Assembly (NCBI GenBank): GCA_900468805.1
Contig: UEIF01000009.1
Location: forward strand, 124,001 to 188,000
Direction: 5' to 3'
Origin: Hyphomicrobiales bacterium
GTDB lineage: Bacteria > Pseudomonadota > Alphaproteobacteria > Rhizobiales > Rhizobiaceae
Length of the DNA: 64,000 bases
Every line of letters starts with the position of its first letter. Position 1 is the first letter of the stretch. The notes under the pieces are model-generated. The model did no database searches and had not been told where the DNA came from. It worked only from the letters and a program-made list of their open reading frames with translations. Below are positions 53,430-61,671 of the stretch, piece after piece. Both the position numbers and the translations under genes were made by a program.

Positions 53430-53897
53430 ATGACATCACCTGAGACGTCCACATCCCATTCAATGTCAAGCGCAGAGGAGCTGCGCAAACGTGCTCTGGA
53501 ACTCCAGCTTCTGGAAATGGAGCGCAACGAAAAGATCAAGGCGCGCGAAGCAAAGAAACATGCGGAGTTCGTTGAGGATTTTTTCCGCAAGCAAATTGGC
53601 GAAACGGAGCGTGCCGTCATCAAACGTCTGGTGATGAAAGCCGCCGCAGACGGCAAATACGAGGCGCTGATCTACAGTTTTCCATCGACCTTCTGCACGG
53701 ATAGCGGCCGGGCCATCAATAACAACCTTCCCGGATGGCAGAAAACGCTGCAGGGAAAGGGAAAGGAACTTCTCGAACTCTTCGAGGAGGTTGCCAAGCC
53801 TCAAGGCTACGGACTCAAGGCGATGATCATCAACTTCCCCGACGGTATGCCTGGAGACGTAGGTTTCTTCCTCACCTGGGAACCGCCAGTCGACTGA
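53430..53897 (+). CDS. Hypothetical coiled-coil protein
   Basis: 155 residues; GGAGGAGG directly precedes ATG 53430. A charged coiled coil spans about 13-55 (EELRKRALELQLLEMERNEKI, REAKKHAEFVEDFFRKQ), followed by a globular region (ALIYSFPSTFCTDSGRAINN, GLKAMIINFPDGMPGDVGFF). No family recognised. The CYTH gene begins 35 bases later on the same strand, so the two are probably co-transcribed. Confidence 0.75.
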   Translation: MTSPETSTSHSMSSAEELRKRALELQLLEMERNEKIKAREAKKHAEFVEDFFRKQIGETERAVIKRLVMKAAADGKYEALIYSFPSTFCTDSGRAINNNLPGWQKTLQGKGKELLELFEEVAKPQGYGLKAMIINFPDGMPGDVGFFLTWEPPVD

Positions 53898-53932
53898 CGG
53901 ACAACAGCAGGCATGAGCGAAGGACGATCGAT

Positions 53933-54472
53933 GTGAAAGCGACCGAGATCGAACGGAAGTTCCTGGTCCGCGACGACAGTTGGCGCGCCTGCGCCGACGA
54001 GCCTCATGTGTTGCAGCAAGCTTATCTCTATCTCTCCCGTCGCAATCGAAATTCTATCCGCGTGCGCGTGATCGATGGATGTTCAGCGCGCTTGACGATC
54101 AAGTTTCGCACGCTGAGCCTTGCCAAGGAGGAATACGAGTACGAAATTCCCATTGGTGAGGCTCGTGACCTCATCCTGCGCGCAGCCGGTCATGTCATTG
54201 AGAAAACGCGCTATCGCGTCCTCCATGATGGGCGAAACTGGGACGTGGATGTCTTTACCGGCGCCTATAAGGGGCTGACCCTCGCCGAGATCGAACTGGC
54301 GAGCGAGGAAGATCGGCCGAAGCTGCCGGAATGGCTCGGTCGGGAGGTCACAGGCAGAAAGCGCTACTCCAACCGCGCCATGGCAGCCGCTTTGCGCGTT
54401 CCGCCGGCGGCGCGGGAGATCGCCGGCGAAGATCCTAGTCGCTTACGACGCTCCAGTTGGCATCGGGATTGA
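53933..54472 (+). CDS. CYTH-domain (triphosphate tunnel) protein
   Basis: 179 residues from GTG 53933, with GAAGGA about eight bases upstream. The CYTH signature EIERKFLV opens the protein, followed by the tunnel strands SIRVRVIDGCSARLTIKF, EYEYEIPIGEA, KTRYRV, WDVDVF and LAEIELASEED. Family members hydrolyse tripolyphosphate or other triphosphates; a few are class IV adenylate cyclases. This short single-domain form most resembles tripolyphosphatases. Its 3' end overlaps the convergent DUF2950 gene by 38 bases. Confidence 0.92.
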   Translation: MKATEIERKFLVRDDSWRACADEPHVLQQAYLYLSRRNRNSIRVRVIDGCSARLTIKFRTLSLAKEEYEYEIPIGEARDLILRAAGHVIEKTRYRVLHDGRNWDVDVFTGAYKGLTLAEIELASEEDRPKLPEWLGREVTGRKRYSNRAMAAALRVPPAAREIAGEDPSRLRRSSWHRD

Positions 54473-55373
54473 ATTCCTTGATCGCCGCGGCGCGTTCTTC
54501 CGTTTTAGGCCCCAGGTCGCGCTGGTAGATAACGTTCGACCCATTGACCATAAATGTCTGAACGCCGGTGACCCGATATTTGACGGGCCAGGCAATCAAC
54601 GCAAAACCGCCGGTCATATAGCCGTTGACGAGATAGCTCTGCTTGCCGCCCAGCACATTGTCCCCCTGGGACGTAAGGATGCGATAGCGATAGCCGAAGT
54701 ACCCCTCCCCGCGTTTGGCGGCACCGAAGGCGGCCGTTTCGACCAACGTGCTTGCCGGGCTTTCTTCGGGATAAACGTTCGGATCCCAGTACAGGCCATC
54801 AAGCTTGCCCGCGCTGCTGATCAATTTCTTTGCGAACTCATAGATGCCGTCACCGTCACGGTCCTCGGATGCGTATTGATACTGCGCCGAGACATATTCA
54901 TGCATGGTATCGATGGTGGCGAGTTCATTTTCGCCGATGCGGCGATTGACGATCTCTTCGAGGCCGCGCTCAGTGTCGAAGGACCATTTGCCGTCCTTGC
55001 CCTCGGTCAGCGGAAACGGCAGTGGCCAGAGCCGATCGCCAATCGCAACGATCTTCATGCCATCCAAATCCCTCAAAATCGCCTGTCGCTCGGCACCCTC
55101 GCGGATCAGCCCGTAGGAGATCGTCGCCTCGTTGCTCGCCCGCAGCTTGTCCGGTTTCAAGCCGAGCAGAGCGGCAAGGTCGTCGATATTGTTCGAGCCC
55201 AGCACCGATTTGAGCTTGTCCAGCGCAAGCTCAGGACTGTCGAATTTCGGTGACGGCGTTGCCACCCGGTATTCGGCCAGATCTGTCGGTACTTGCGAAA
55301 ACGTAGGTGCCGCCGGCATTGCGCAAAGCAGTGTCGCAAGCATGAGCGGAATTACGGTCGATTGACGTTTCAT
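54435..55373 (-). CDS. DUF2950 secreted protein
   Basis: 312 residues from ATG 55373 (GGGAG upstream). Signal peptide about 1-27 (MLATLLCAMPAAPTFS-QV). The mature protein carries the DUF2950 features: SPELALDKLKSVLGSNNIDDLAALLG, WSFDTERGLEEIVNRRIGENELATI, GLYWDPN, GEGYFGYRYRILTSQG and TFMVNGSNVIYQRDLG. Function unknown; genes of this family commonly sit next to DUF3300, as here (30 bases apart). Probably a periplasmic or surface pair. Confidence 0.9.
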   Translation of the reverse strand: MKRQSTVIPLMLATLLCAMPAAPTFSQVPTDLAEYRVATPSPKFDSPELALDKLKSVLGSNNIDDLAALLGLKPDKLRASNEATISYGLIREGAERQAILRDLDGMKIVAIGDRLWPLPFPLTEGKDGKWSFDTERGLEEIVNRRIGENELATIDTMHEYVSAQYQYASEDRDGDGIYEFAKKLISSAGKLDGLYWDPNVYPEESPASTLVETAAFGAAKRGEGYFGYRYRILTSQGDNVLGGKQSYLVNGYMTGGFALIAWPVKYRVTGVQTFMVNGSNVIYQRDLGPKTEERAAAIKEFNPDANWSVVSD

Positions 55374-55402
55374 GATGTAACTCCCTGAGCTGGAAAGAGG
55401 TC

Positions 55403-56860
55403 TCACCGGCGTCCGCCGCCACCACCTCGGCCGCCACCACCTCGGCCGCCGCCGCCACCATGATGCGGAATTGGACGCGACCGCTGCTGGGGACGGGCTG
55501 ACTGACGATGGGCGCCCATGCTCTGCGACCCTCGTTTCGAGGCCACAGCCTCGCGGCGACCGGACTGGGGATTGCCGAGCGCACTCGACTGGCGCCCGCG
55601 ATTGTCGGGTCTGGCAGCCATCTGCGGTTTATTAGGCCTATTGATGGATTTCTGCGCGGGTTTGGACGGGCGATTGGCGGCCTTCTGAGGACGCGCTTCG
55701 GGTCGGGATGCGGCTGGCCGATTGCCCGCCGCTGGCCTATTGGCCGCCGCTGGTCTATTGGCTGCCGCTGGTCTATTTGCTGCCGTTGGCCTATTTGCCT
55801 GCGGTCTGTCCTTCAGGCCCTGCGCCGTGCTTTTTCGAATATCGTCCGCACGCGCCGCGTTGGCGCGATTGCTGGGTCTCTGGCTCGCCTGGATATCGCT
55901 GGCCCGGTTGCGCAGCTGGTTGCGGTTGTCGGCCTGCAGGCCGGATTTGATCGCCGAGCGGTCCATCTTCGAAAGCTGGTCCTTGCCAATGCTCAACTTG
56001 CTGCGATCGACCTTGCTCCAGTCGACGTCGTTCCACTTCAGCTTCCCATTGAAATTACGATCATTGAGGCAATTATTGCAGTCGATATCGATATCGCCGT
56101 TCCAGCGACCTCCCCAGACACCCCAGTCATCCCAATTGACGACCGCAGCCCAGGCAAGGCCGGTCACCGCGCCGGCAAAGAAGGCCGCACCGGGATAATA
56201 ATAGCTGTCGTAGTAGTCGGGATAATAGGAGATCGGCGCAGACGCATAGCCCGGCTCATAGAGCATTTCCGGTGGATATTGCGGGATATAGATCTTTTCC
56301 GGATCTGTCGGCCGGATGATGATATTGTCGTTTTCGGTGACGACCGTCACCTTGTCATCCGTCTTGATGATGTTCTTTTCCACCGCTTCGTCGCGAAGCT
56401 GCTGGATGGCAATCAGGACGTCCTTCTGCTGGTTGGCGAGCGCATCGGCGAGCGCCTGGGTCCAGTCGAGATCCTCACTCATCATCTTGACGATATCTGG
56501 ATAGTTCAGCAGGGACACGACGCTGCCGTCCCAATCGCTCTTGGGTTTGAGGTCGGAATTCTTCTTTTTCGCCTCCAGGAAGCGCTGCGCTTCGATGATC
56601 TGAAGTGGAAAAAGCGAGGCGGCCGAAATTGCCGCGACCAGCTCGTCCGGATAGAGCGCGATGCGCGCCACGAGAACTTCAAGCTCGTCATCCGTCAGAC
56701 GCGTGGTTTCAGCCTCTTCGGCACTTGGCTGGGCCGGGGCTGTTGCCGGCGCGGGAGCTTGCGCCTGCGCGGGGAACGATGGCGGCAATGCGATGATTGC
56801 CAGAGCTGACAATCCGCCAAGCAGTTTGCCACAAAGCAGTTTGCGGGAAATTGCTTTCAT
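55403..56860 (-). CDS. DUF3300 secreted protein with basic repeat tail
   Basis: 485 residues with a signal peptide (about 1-34). The DUF3300 domain covers about 50-260: ELEVLVARIALYPDELVAAI, LFPLQIIEAQRFL, WDGSVVSLLNYPDIV, IYIPQYPPEMLYEPGY, YYPDYYDSYYYPG. The rest is low-complexity and strongly basic, with six-residue ANRPxA repeats (about 352-383) and a Gly/Arg-rich end (about 465-485). Such a tail could bind nucleic acid, peptidoglycan or anionic polysaccharide. Co-transcribed with the DUF2950 gene. Confidence 0.9.
   Translation of the reverse strand: MKAISRKLLCGKLLGGLSALAIIALPPSFPAQAQAPAPATAPAQPSAEEAETTRLTDDELEVLVARIALYPDELVAAISAASLFPLQIIEAQRFLEAKKKNSDLKPKSDWDGSVVSLLNYPDIVKMMSEDLDWTQALADALANQQKDVLIAIQQLRDEAVEKNIIKTDDKVTVVTENDNIIIRPTDPEKIYIPQYPPEMLYEPGYASAPISYYPDYYDSYYYPGAAFFAGAVTGLAWAAVVNWDDWGVWGGRWNGDIDIDCNNCLNDRNFNGKLKWNDVDWSKVDRSKLSIGKDQLSKMDRSAIKSGLQADNRNQLRNRASDIQASQRPSNRANAARADDIRKSTAQGLKDRPQANRPTAANRPAAANRPAAANRPAAGNRPAASRPEARPQKAANRPSKPAQKSINRPNKPQMAARPDNRGRQSSALGNPQSGRREAVASKRGSQSMGAHRQSARPQQRSRPIPHHGGGGGRGGGGRGGGGGRR
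55713..55802. repeat. Five 18-bp tandem repeats inside the DUF3300 gene
   Basis: Five consecutive 18-bp units beginning GCTGG/GTTGG, with a few base differences between them, encode the ANRPxA repeats on the minus strand. Copy number may vary between strains without breaking the frame. Confidence 0.85.
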
Positions 56861-56902
56861 CGCGCATGAACCTCCCTTTAATCGGTTGAATGACAGATGC
56901 GC

Positions 56903-57217
56903 TTACGGAAACTTCGGGCCGGTTTGCGGCGACCGCCGGAGCACGACTATTTTCGATTGGGTGATCGCCTCCCCCATCTCTTTCAACAGGGCCTCGACGA
57001 GGCCCGCATATTCCAGCCGGCGCGCCTCCCTAACCGTCTCGGGCAACCGCTCGACATGCGCCAGAGCCTGTGCTGCTGCAGTGAGATCTTCGCACATGCT
57101 GTGAAAGGCCTCGTTTACATAGAAAAGCCGCTGCACCACCCGCTTCTGGTCGGGGAAATAAGTCTCAGCCGTCTCAAGGACGGACAAATATGTCGATCCA
57201 CTTTCTCCCGGCACCAT
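56903..57217 (-). CDS. Hypothetical helical protein
   Basis: 104 residues from ATG 57217. Entirely soluble and helical (FPDQKRVVQRLFYVNEAFHSMCEDL, LPETVREARRLEYAGLVEALLKEMGEAI). No family recognised. Codon use matches its neighbours and it precedes the DUF3300/DUF2950 pair by 42 bases on the same strand, so it is probably the first gene of that operon. Confidence 0.65.
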   Translation of the reverse strand: MVPGESGSTYLSVLETAETYFPDQKRVVQRLFYVNEAFHSMCEDLTAAAQALAHVERLPETVREARRLEYAGLVEALLKEMGEAITQSKIVVLRRSPQTGPKFP

Positions 57218-57539
57218 CTCCGCCCCCGCCGCCGAACTGCGCTAAGCAGATGCGTGAACTATATAACAGGCGGATCGGCGGCAGACGTAAAATACGTGAT
57301 CTTACATTAGCCGACTTCCAAAAATCGTGGCGAATTCGGGACGCAGAGGCCGGATTGACATCCCCCTTGCCGTTCCCGCCTCTTTTGATTTCTGCAAGGA
57401 CAATCCGCCTGGACGCAGCCGCTGCCGACGCCCCGATAGAGGTTACGCGATGCTACGGGCCTCAGCGCCAAAACGGGCCTAATATCCCGCGTCGATAGCG
57501 ATCGAACGGCTCGGCAAGACCGGCCGGAAGGGAGCGGCC
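57218..57539. other. Divergent promoter region
   Basis: 322 bases between the leftward DUF3300 group and the rightward DUF3302 operon. No gene was recognised; the first part (to about 57330) is AT-rich, with the interrupted palindrome GTAAAATACGTGATCTTAC near 57287. Confidence 0.45.
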
Positions 57540-57881
57540 GTGTTTCTTGACTATTTTGCCTTGGGCGTGCTGGTCTTCGTCGTGGTCACGCTGTTTTATG
57601 CGGTGATCGCGATCCACGACATTCCTCATCTTATCGCCAAGGCGCGCAATCATCCTCATCAGGATGCCATTCACGTTGCTGGATGGGTCAGCCTCTTCAC
57701 GTTGCACGCCATCTGGCCGTTCCTGTTCATCTGGGCAACTCTCTACCGCGAGGATCGTGGCTGGGGCATCCGTAGTGACGGAAAATTGTCGGCGGAGACG
57801 GAAGCGAATGCAGAAATCGCCCGTCTCCATTCGCGGATTGCCGAGCTTGAGGCACGCCAGCCGGAGAAGGAGGACGCCTGA
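57540..57881 (+). CDS. DUF3302 inner-membrane protein (YiaW-like)
   Basis: 113 residues from GTG 57540 (GGGAG six bases upstream). Two TM segments (about 4-26 and 46-68): FALGVLVFVVVTLFYAVIAIHDIPHLIAKARNHPHQDAI is the DUF3302 signature; the C-terminal 35 residues form a cytoplasmic coiled coil (ETEANAEIARLHSRIAELEA). In E. coli the homologue YiaW is encoded next to the membrane-fusion-type YiaV, as here. TGATG overlap with the HlyD gene. Confidence 0.9.
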   Translation: MFLDYFALGVLVFVVVTLFYAVIAIHDIPHLIAKARNHPHQDAIHVAGWVSLFTLHAIWPFLFIWATLYREDRGWGIRSDGKLSAETEANAEIARLHSRIAELEARQPEKEDA

Positions 57882-59038
57882 TGGACCTGCTCCTGATACT
57901 GACTTATGCCGCGATTTGCTGGGTGATCTTCAAGATATTCAGAATTCCGGTCAATCAATGGACGCTCGCAACAGCAGTGCTTGGCGGGATATTCCTCATC
58001 TCCACCCTCCTTCTTCTGATGAGTTACAATCATCCCTACTCCAGCGATGGGCGAATCTATTTCACCTCGGCTCCCGTTATCCCCACGGTGGGAGGTCAGG
58101 TCGTCGAAGTGCCTGTCGCAGCCAATACGCCATTGAAGAAGGGCGACGTTCTCTTTCGCATAGATCCGCGGCCCTATCAGTTCACGGTCGATCAGAAGCA
58201 AGCAGCACTTGCCGAAGCCGAACAGTCCGTCCTGCAATTGAAAGCGGCGCTTGATGCCGCCAATTCCGCTGTCACGGGGGCTGAGGCCTCGAGAGACCGG
58301 TCACTGCAGGCCTTTCAAAAATTCCAGCAGTCGAACGAGAATTCAAAGTCGAGCGGCAAAAGCGCCGTCTATTCCGAGCTTGAGGTCGAGAACCGCCGCG
58401 GCATTTATCTGACCGCAGAGGCAGCAGTGGATACGGCACGTGCGCAGGCATTGCAGGCAAAACTCGCTTATGAATCCGAGATCAACGGCACGAACCCGAC
58501 AGTCGCAAGGCTACAGGCCGAGCTGAACAACGCCAAGTACGAACTCGACCAGACAACCGTTCGCGCTCCCACAGATGGCTATGTGACCCAGGTCTTCCTT
58601 CGTCCCGGAATGATGGCCAATCCTCTGCCGCTCAGGCCTGTCATGGTCTTCATCGACAGCCAGGATCGCATGCTGGCGGCAGCTTTCATCCAGAACTCGT
58701 TGCAGCGCGTACGTGTCGGCGACGAGGCGGAGGTCGCCTTCAAGGCCGTCCCCGGCAAGATCTTCAAGGCACGGGTTCAGGAAGTCATCGACGTGATGGC
58801 GCAGGGCCAGTTACAGCCCGGCGGCGCGTTGATCGACCCGCAATCGCCTGAGCGGCTCTCTCCCGGACAGACACTGGCACGCATCGAGTTGCTCGAAGCT
58901 ACCGACCAATACCAGCTGCCCGGCGGTGTAGTCGCGGAGGTCGCCGTCTACACGCATTATTGGCACCACGTCGCCGTCCTGCGCAAGGTGCTTCTGCGGA
59001 TGAGCAGCTGGATGAATTACGTGTTCCTGGAGCACTGA
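57881..59038 (+). CDS. HlyD/EmrA-type membrane fusion protein (YiaV-like)
   Basis: 385 residues. Two N-terminal hydrophobic segments (about 2-22 and 28-50), then the lipoyl/biotinyl half (VPTVGGQVVEVPVAANTPLKKGDVLFRIDPRPY), a long coiled-coil hairpin (about 110-215), the second half (RAPTDGYVTQVFLRPGMM) and a beta-barrel. The role is to bridge an inner-membrane transporter and the outer envelope. The dedicated partner in YiaVW-type pairs is DUF3302 rather than an MFS pump; the transported compound is unknown. Confidence 0.92.
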   Translation: MDLLLILTYAAICWVIFKIFRIPVNQWTLATAVLGGIFLISTLLLLMSYNHPYSSDGRIYFTSAPVIPTVGGQVVEVPVAANTPLKKGDVLFRIDPRPYQFTVDQKQAALAEAEQSVLQLKAALDAANSAVTGAEASRDRSLQAFQKFQQSNENSKSSGKSAVYSELEVENRRGIYLTAEAAVDTARAQALQAKLAYESEINGTNPTVARLQAELNNAKYELDQTTVRAPTDGYVTQVFLRPGMMANPLPLRPVMVFIDSQDRMLAAAFIQNSLQRVRVGDEAEVAFKAVPGKIFKARVQEVIDVMAQGQLQPGGALIDPQSPERLSPGQTLARIELLEATDQYQLPGGVVAEVAVYTHYWHHVAVLRKVLLRMSSWMNYVFLEH

Positions 59039-59091
59039 GCGCGGCGCCGGGAGAGATGCAGGGAACGATGACGAAGCAATAGGAGTGCGCG

Positions 59092-60807
59092 GTGATAGGC
59101 AGTCTTCCGATGTTGCGAGGCTTGACCGGTTTCAAGAGGGATTGGCTCCGCAGCGATATCCCGGCCGGGCTGTCGATCGCCGCCGTCGGCCTGCCGAGCG
59201 CCATTGCCTATCCTGCGATCGCCGGTCTGCCGCCGGAGACCGGTATCTATGCCAGCATCGTCGCGCCCATCGCCTATGCGATTTTTGGGCCGTCCCGGCT
59301 GCTGATCGTCGGACCTGACGCGGCGTCAATGTCGGTGCTGGCGGCTGCAATGGGCACGATCATCGCCGCCGATCCCACGGGCAGCGGCGACCGGGTGGCG
59401 ATCGCGGCGGCCCTCGCCCTTGGCGTCGGCGTCTGCTATATCGCCGCCAAATTGCTGAGACTTGGCGTTCTCGCGAGCTTTCTTTCCCGGCCCATTCTGG
59501 TCGGGTTCTTTGCCGGCGTTTCGCTTTCTATCCTTGTCGGACAGATCGGCCGTTTCACGGGAGTGAAGATTGAATCCGATGGGTTGATCCAGCCGCTCGC
59601 CGAAATGCTTGCCAAAAGCGGACTGATCCATTGGCCCTCGCTCATCCTCGGGTTCGCCATGTTCGCGCTGCTGTGGATCGTCCGCTTTTTCCCGTTCAGA
59701 ATTCCAGGTCCTATTCTGGTCGTCATCATCTCGGTCCTTCTTTCTGCTATTTTCGACTTTCGGGGCCAAGGCATAGCCGTCGTCGGGGACATACCGCGCG
59801 GACTTCCGAGTTTCTCCCTGCCCCCTATCCATGAAATGCCTCTTGACAAGGTCGTCACCGGTTCGGTTGCGATCTTTCTTGTCAGCTTCGGTTCCGGCAT
59901 TGTCGCGGCGCGCAGCTTCGCGTCGCGAACCGGTGACGAGGTCGACGCCAATCAGGAGTTGATAGGCCTTGGCGCAGCCAATATAGCGCCCGGATTTTTC
60001 GGTTCGTTTCCGGTCAGCGTATCGGATTCTCGAACCGCGATAAATCTTTCGACGGGCGGCGTTTCGCAGGTCTCAGGACTGGTTTCCGCGGCCGCCCTGA
60101 TCGCCGTGCTGGTTTTCCTCCATGGTGCGTTGCGCATCCTTCCCATTCCCGCGCTAGCCGCGATCCTTGCAATGGCTGCCATCAGCCTGATCGATATTCC
60201 CGAGCTCAGGAAGATCTGGCGCATAAGCCGTATGGAGTTTGTCTTTGCGCTCATCGCCATGTGGGGAGCGATCAGCTTCGGCGTCCTCAATGGCGTCATT
60301 GTCGCTATTGTCGCAACCTTCGTCTACCTCCTGCGTCAAACCATGTTTCCGCGCGATGGTCTGCTTGGTCGTATCGAAGGCCGGCATGGCTTCTTCGATC
60401 TCCAGCGCTACCCCGAGGCTCGTCCTGTCCCCGGTGCCGCCGTCTTCGCCGTCCAGGGCAGCATCCTGTTCTACAACGCCGACTACGTGCGCATCCGGCT
60501 GACATCGGTCGCCAAGGAGCTTCCCGCAAATACCAAATGCCTGGTGCTCGATGCCAGCGCCATCACGCAAATCGATAGCACAGGCGCGACCGCGCTCGAG
60601 GCCGTGGCCGAAATTCTCGAGAAGCGGAATATCGTCTTTGCTTTCGCCGATCTCAGTGATGAAAGCCGCGCCATTCTCGAACGGGCCGGGGTCATCAAGA
60701 CGGTTGGAGCCGACAACATTTTCAATGGCAGAGAAGAAGCCCTGCGGACGCTGATTGGCGATATCGACCAGATCGGCAACGCCGCGACGGCGCATAATGC
60801 CCCTTAA
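59092..60807 (+). CDS. SulP-family anion transporter with STAS domain
   Basis: 571 residues from GTG 59092 (AGGAG seven bases before). The SulP membrane domain (about 20-400, 12-14 TM) opens DWLRSDIPAGLSIAAVGLPSAIAYPAIAGLPPETGIYAS and contains GPDAASMSVLAAA; the STAS domain (about 440-555) has LVLDASAITQIDSTGATAL. Substrates in the family include sulfate, bicarbonate and dicarboxylates; not decided here. Lies 54 bases after the HlyD gene and is followed directly by ppk2. Confidence 0.92.
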   Translation: MIGSLPMLRGLTGFKRDWLRSDIPAGLSIAAVGLPSAIAYPAIAGLPPETGIYASIVAPIAYAIFGPSRLLIVGPDAASMSVLAAAMGTIIAADPTGSGDRVAIAAALALGVGVCYIAAKLLRLGVLASFLSRPILVGFFAGVSLSILVGQIGRFTGVKIESDGLIQPLAEMLAKSGLIHWPSLILGFAMFALLWIVRFFPFRIPGPILVVIISVLLSAIFDFRGQGIAVVGDIPRGLPSFSLPPIHEMPLDKVVTGSVAIFLVSFGSGIVAARSFASRTGDEVDANQELIGLGAANIAPGFFGSFPVSVSDSRTAINLSTGGVSQVSGLVSAAALIAVLVFLHGALRILPIPALAAILAMAAISLIDIPELRKIWRISRMEFVFALIAMWGAISFGVLNGVIVAIVATFVYLLRQTMFPRDGLLGRIEGRHGFFDLQRYPEARPVPGAAVFAVQGSILFYNADYVRIRLTSVAKELPANTKCLVLDASAITQIDSTGATALEAVAEILEKRNIVFAFADLSDESRAILERAGVIKTVGADNIFNGREEALRTLIGDIDQIGNAATAHNAP

Positions 60808-60828
60808 ATGACAGGAGGAGGGAAAGCC

Positions 60829-61671
60829 ATGGACGAGAATTACGAGCCGAAGCTAGCGGATGGTGAAGCACCCCGCAGCGGCAAGGATAAAAAGAAGAAA
60901 AAGTCATGGGATTACGAAAAGGAGATCGGCCGCCTGCAGGTGGAACTGGCCCACCTGCAGGCCTGGGTCAAGAAATCCGGCGCGCGGGTGGTCATCGTCT
61001 TCGAGGGGCGTGATGCCGCCGGCAAGGGTGGGATGATCAAGCGCATCACGGAAAGGGTCAGTCCCCGCGTCTTTCGCGTAATCGCCCTGCCCGCCCCGAC
61101 CGACCGCGAGAAATCGCAGATCTACATGCAGCGCTACATTGCCTATCTGCCTGCCGCCGGCGAAGTCGTGATCTTCGATCGCAGCTGGTATAATCGTGCA
61201 GGCGTCGATCGGGTCATGGGCTTCTGCAGCGAGAAGAAGGCACAGCGCTTCCTTGAACTCGCCCCGCGTTTCGAGGCCGCAATCGTCGAAAGCGGCGTCA
61301 TTCTGCTCAAATATTTCCTCACGGTCAGCGAAGAAGAGCAAGAGCGCCGCTTCAAGCGCCGGATCGACGACCCGTTGCGGCAATGGAAGCTCAGCCCCAT
61401 GGATGTCGAATCCTATCAGCGCTGGTGGGACTATACGCGCGCCTATGACGAAATGCTGCGGATGACCGACAGCAATCACGCGCCCTGGTGGATCGTGCCT
61501 TCGGACGACAAGAAGCGTGCGCGGATCAACTGCATCTCGCACATCCTGCAATCGATCCCCTATGAGCGCCTGAAGTTCGACGCGCCGGATCTCGGAAAGC
61601 GGCAGAGGCGCCCATCGGCCTATGTCGAGGATCATGCGATCCGGCATGTGGTGCCTGATACGACATCGTGA
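60829..61671 (+). CDS. ppk2: Polyphosphate kinase 2
   Basis: 280 residues from ATG 60829, preferred to 60808 because GGAGGAGG lies seven or so bases upstream. PPK2 moves phosphate between polyphosphate and nucleoside diphosphates. Walker A GRDAAGKGG, lid motifs and Walker B DRSWYNRAGVDRVMGF are intact, with PTDREKSQIYMQRYIAYLPAAGE between and DPLRQWKLSPMD later. A lysine-rich N-terminus (KDKKKKK) is present. One-domain form, so class I or III by length. Co-transcribed with SulP and the AI-2E transporter gene (GTGA overlap). Confidence 0.95.
   Translation: MDENYEPKLADGEAPRSGKDKKKKKSWDYEKEIGRLQVELAHLQAWVKKSGARVVIVFEGRDAAGKGGMIKRITERVSPRVFRVIALPAPTDREKSQIYMQRYIAYLPAAGEVVIFDRSWYNRAGVDRVMGFCSEKKAQRFLELAPRFEAAIVESGVILLKYFLTVSEEEQERRFKRRIDDPLRQWKLSPMDVESYQRWWDYTRAYDEMLRMTDSNHAPWWIVPSDDKKRARINCISHILQSIPYERLKFDAPDLGKRQRRPSAYVEDHAIRHVVPDTTS

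Noticed and set aside
55713..55802. Tandem repeats as a non-coding satellite
   Set aside because: The 18-bp period keeps the reading frame and encodes ANRPxA repeats within an intact DUF3300 gene.
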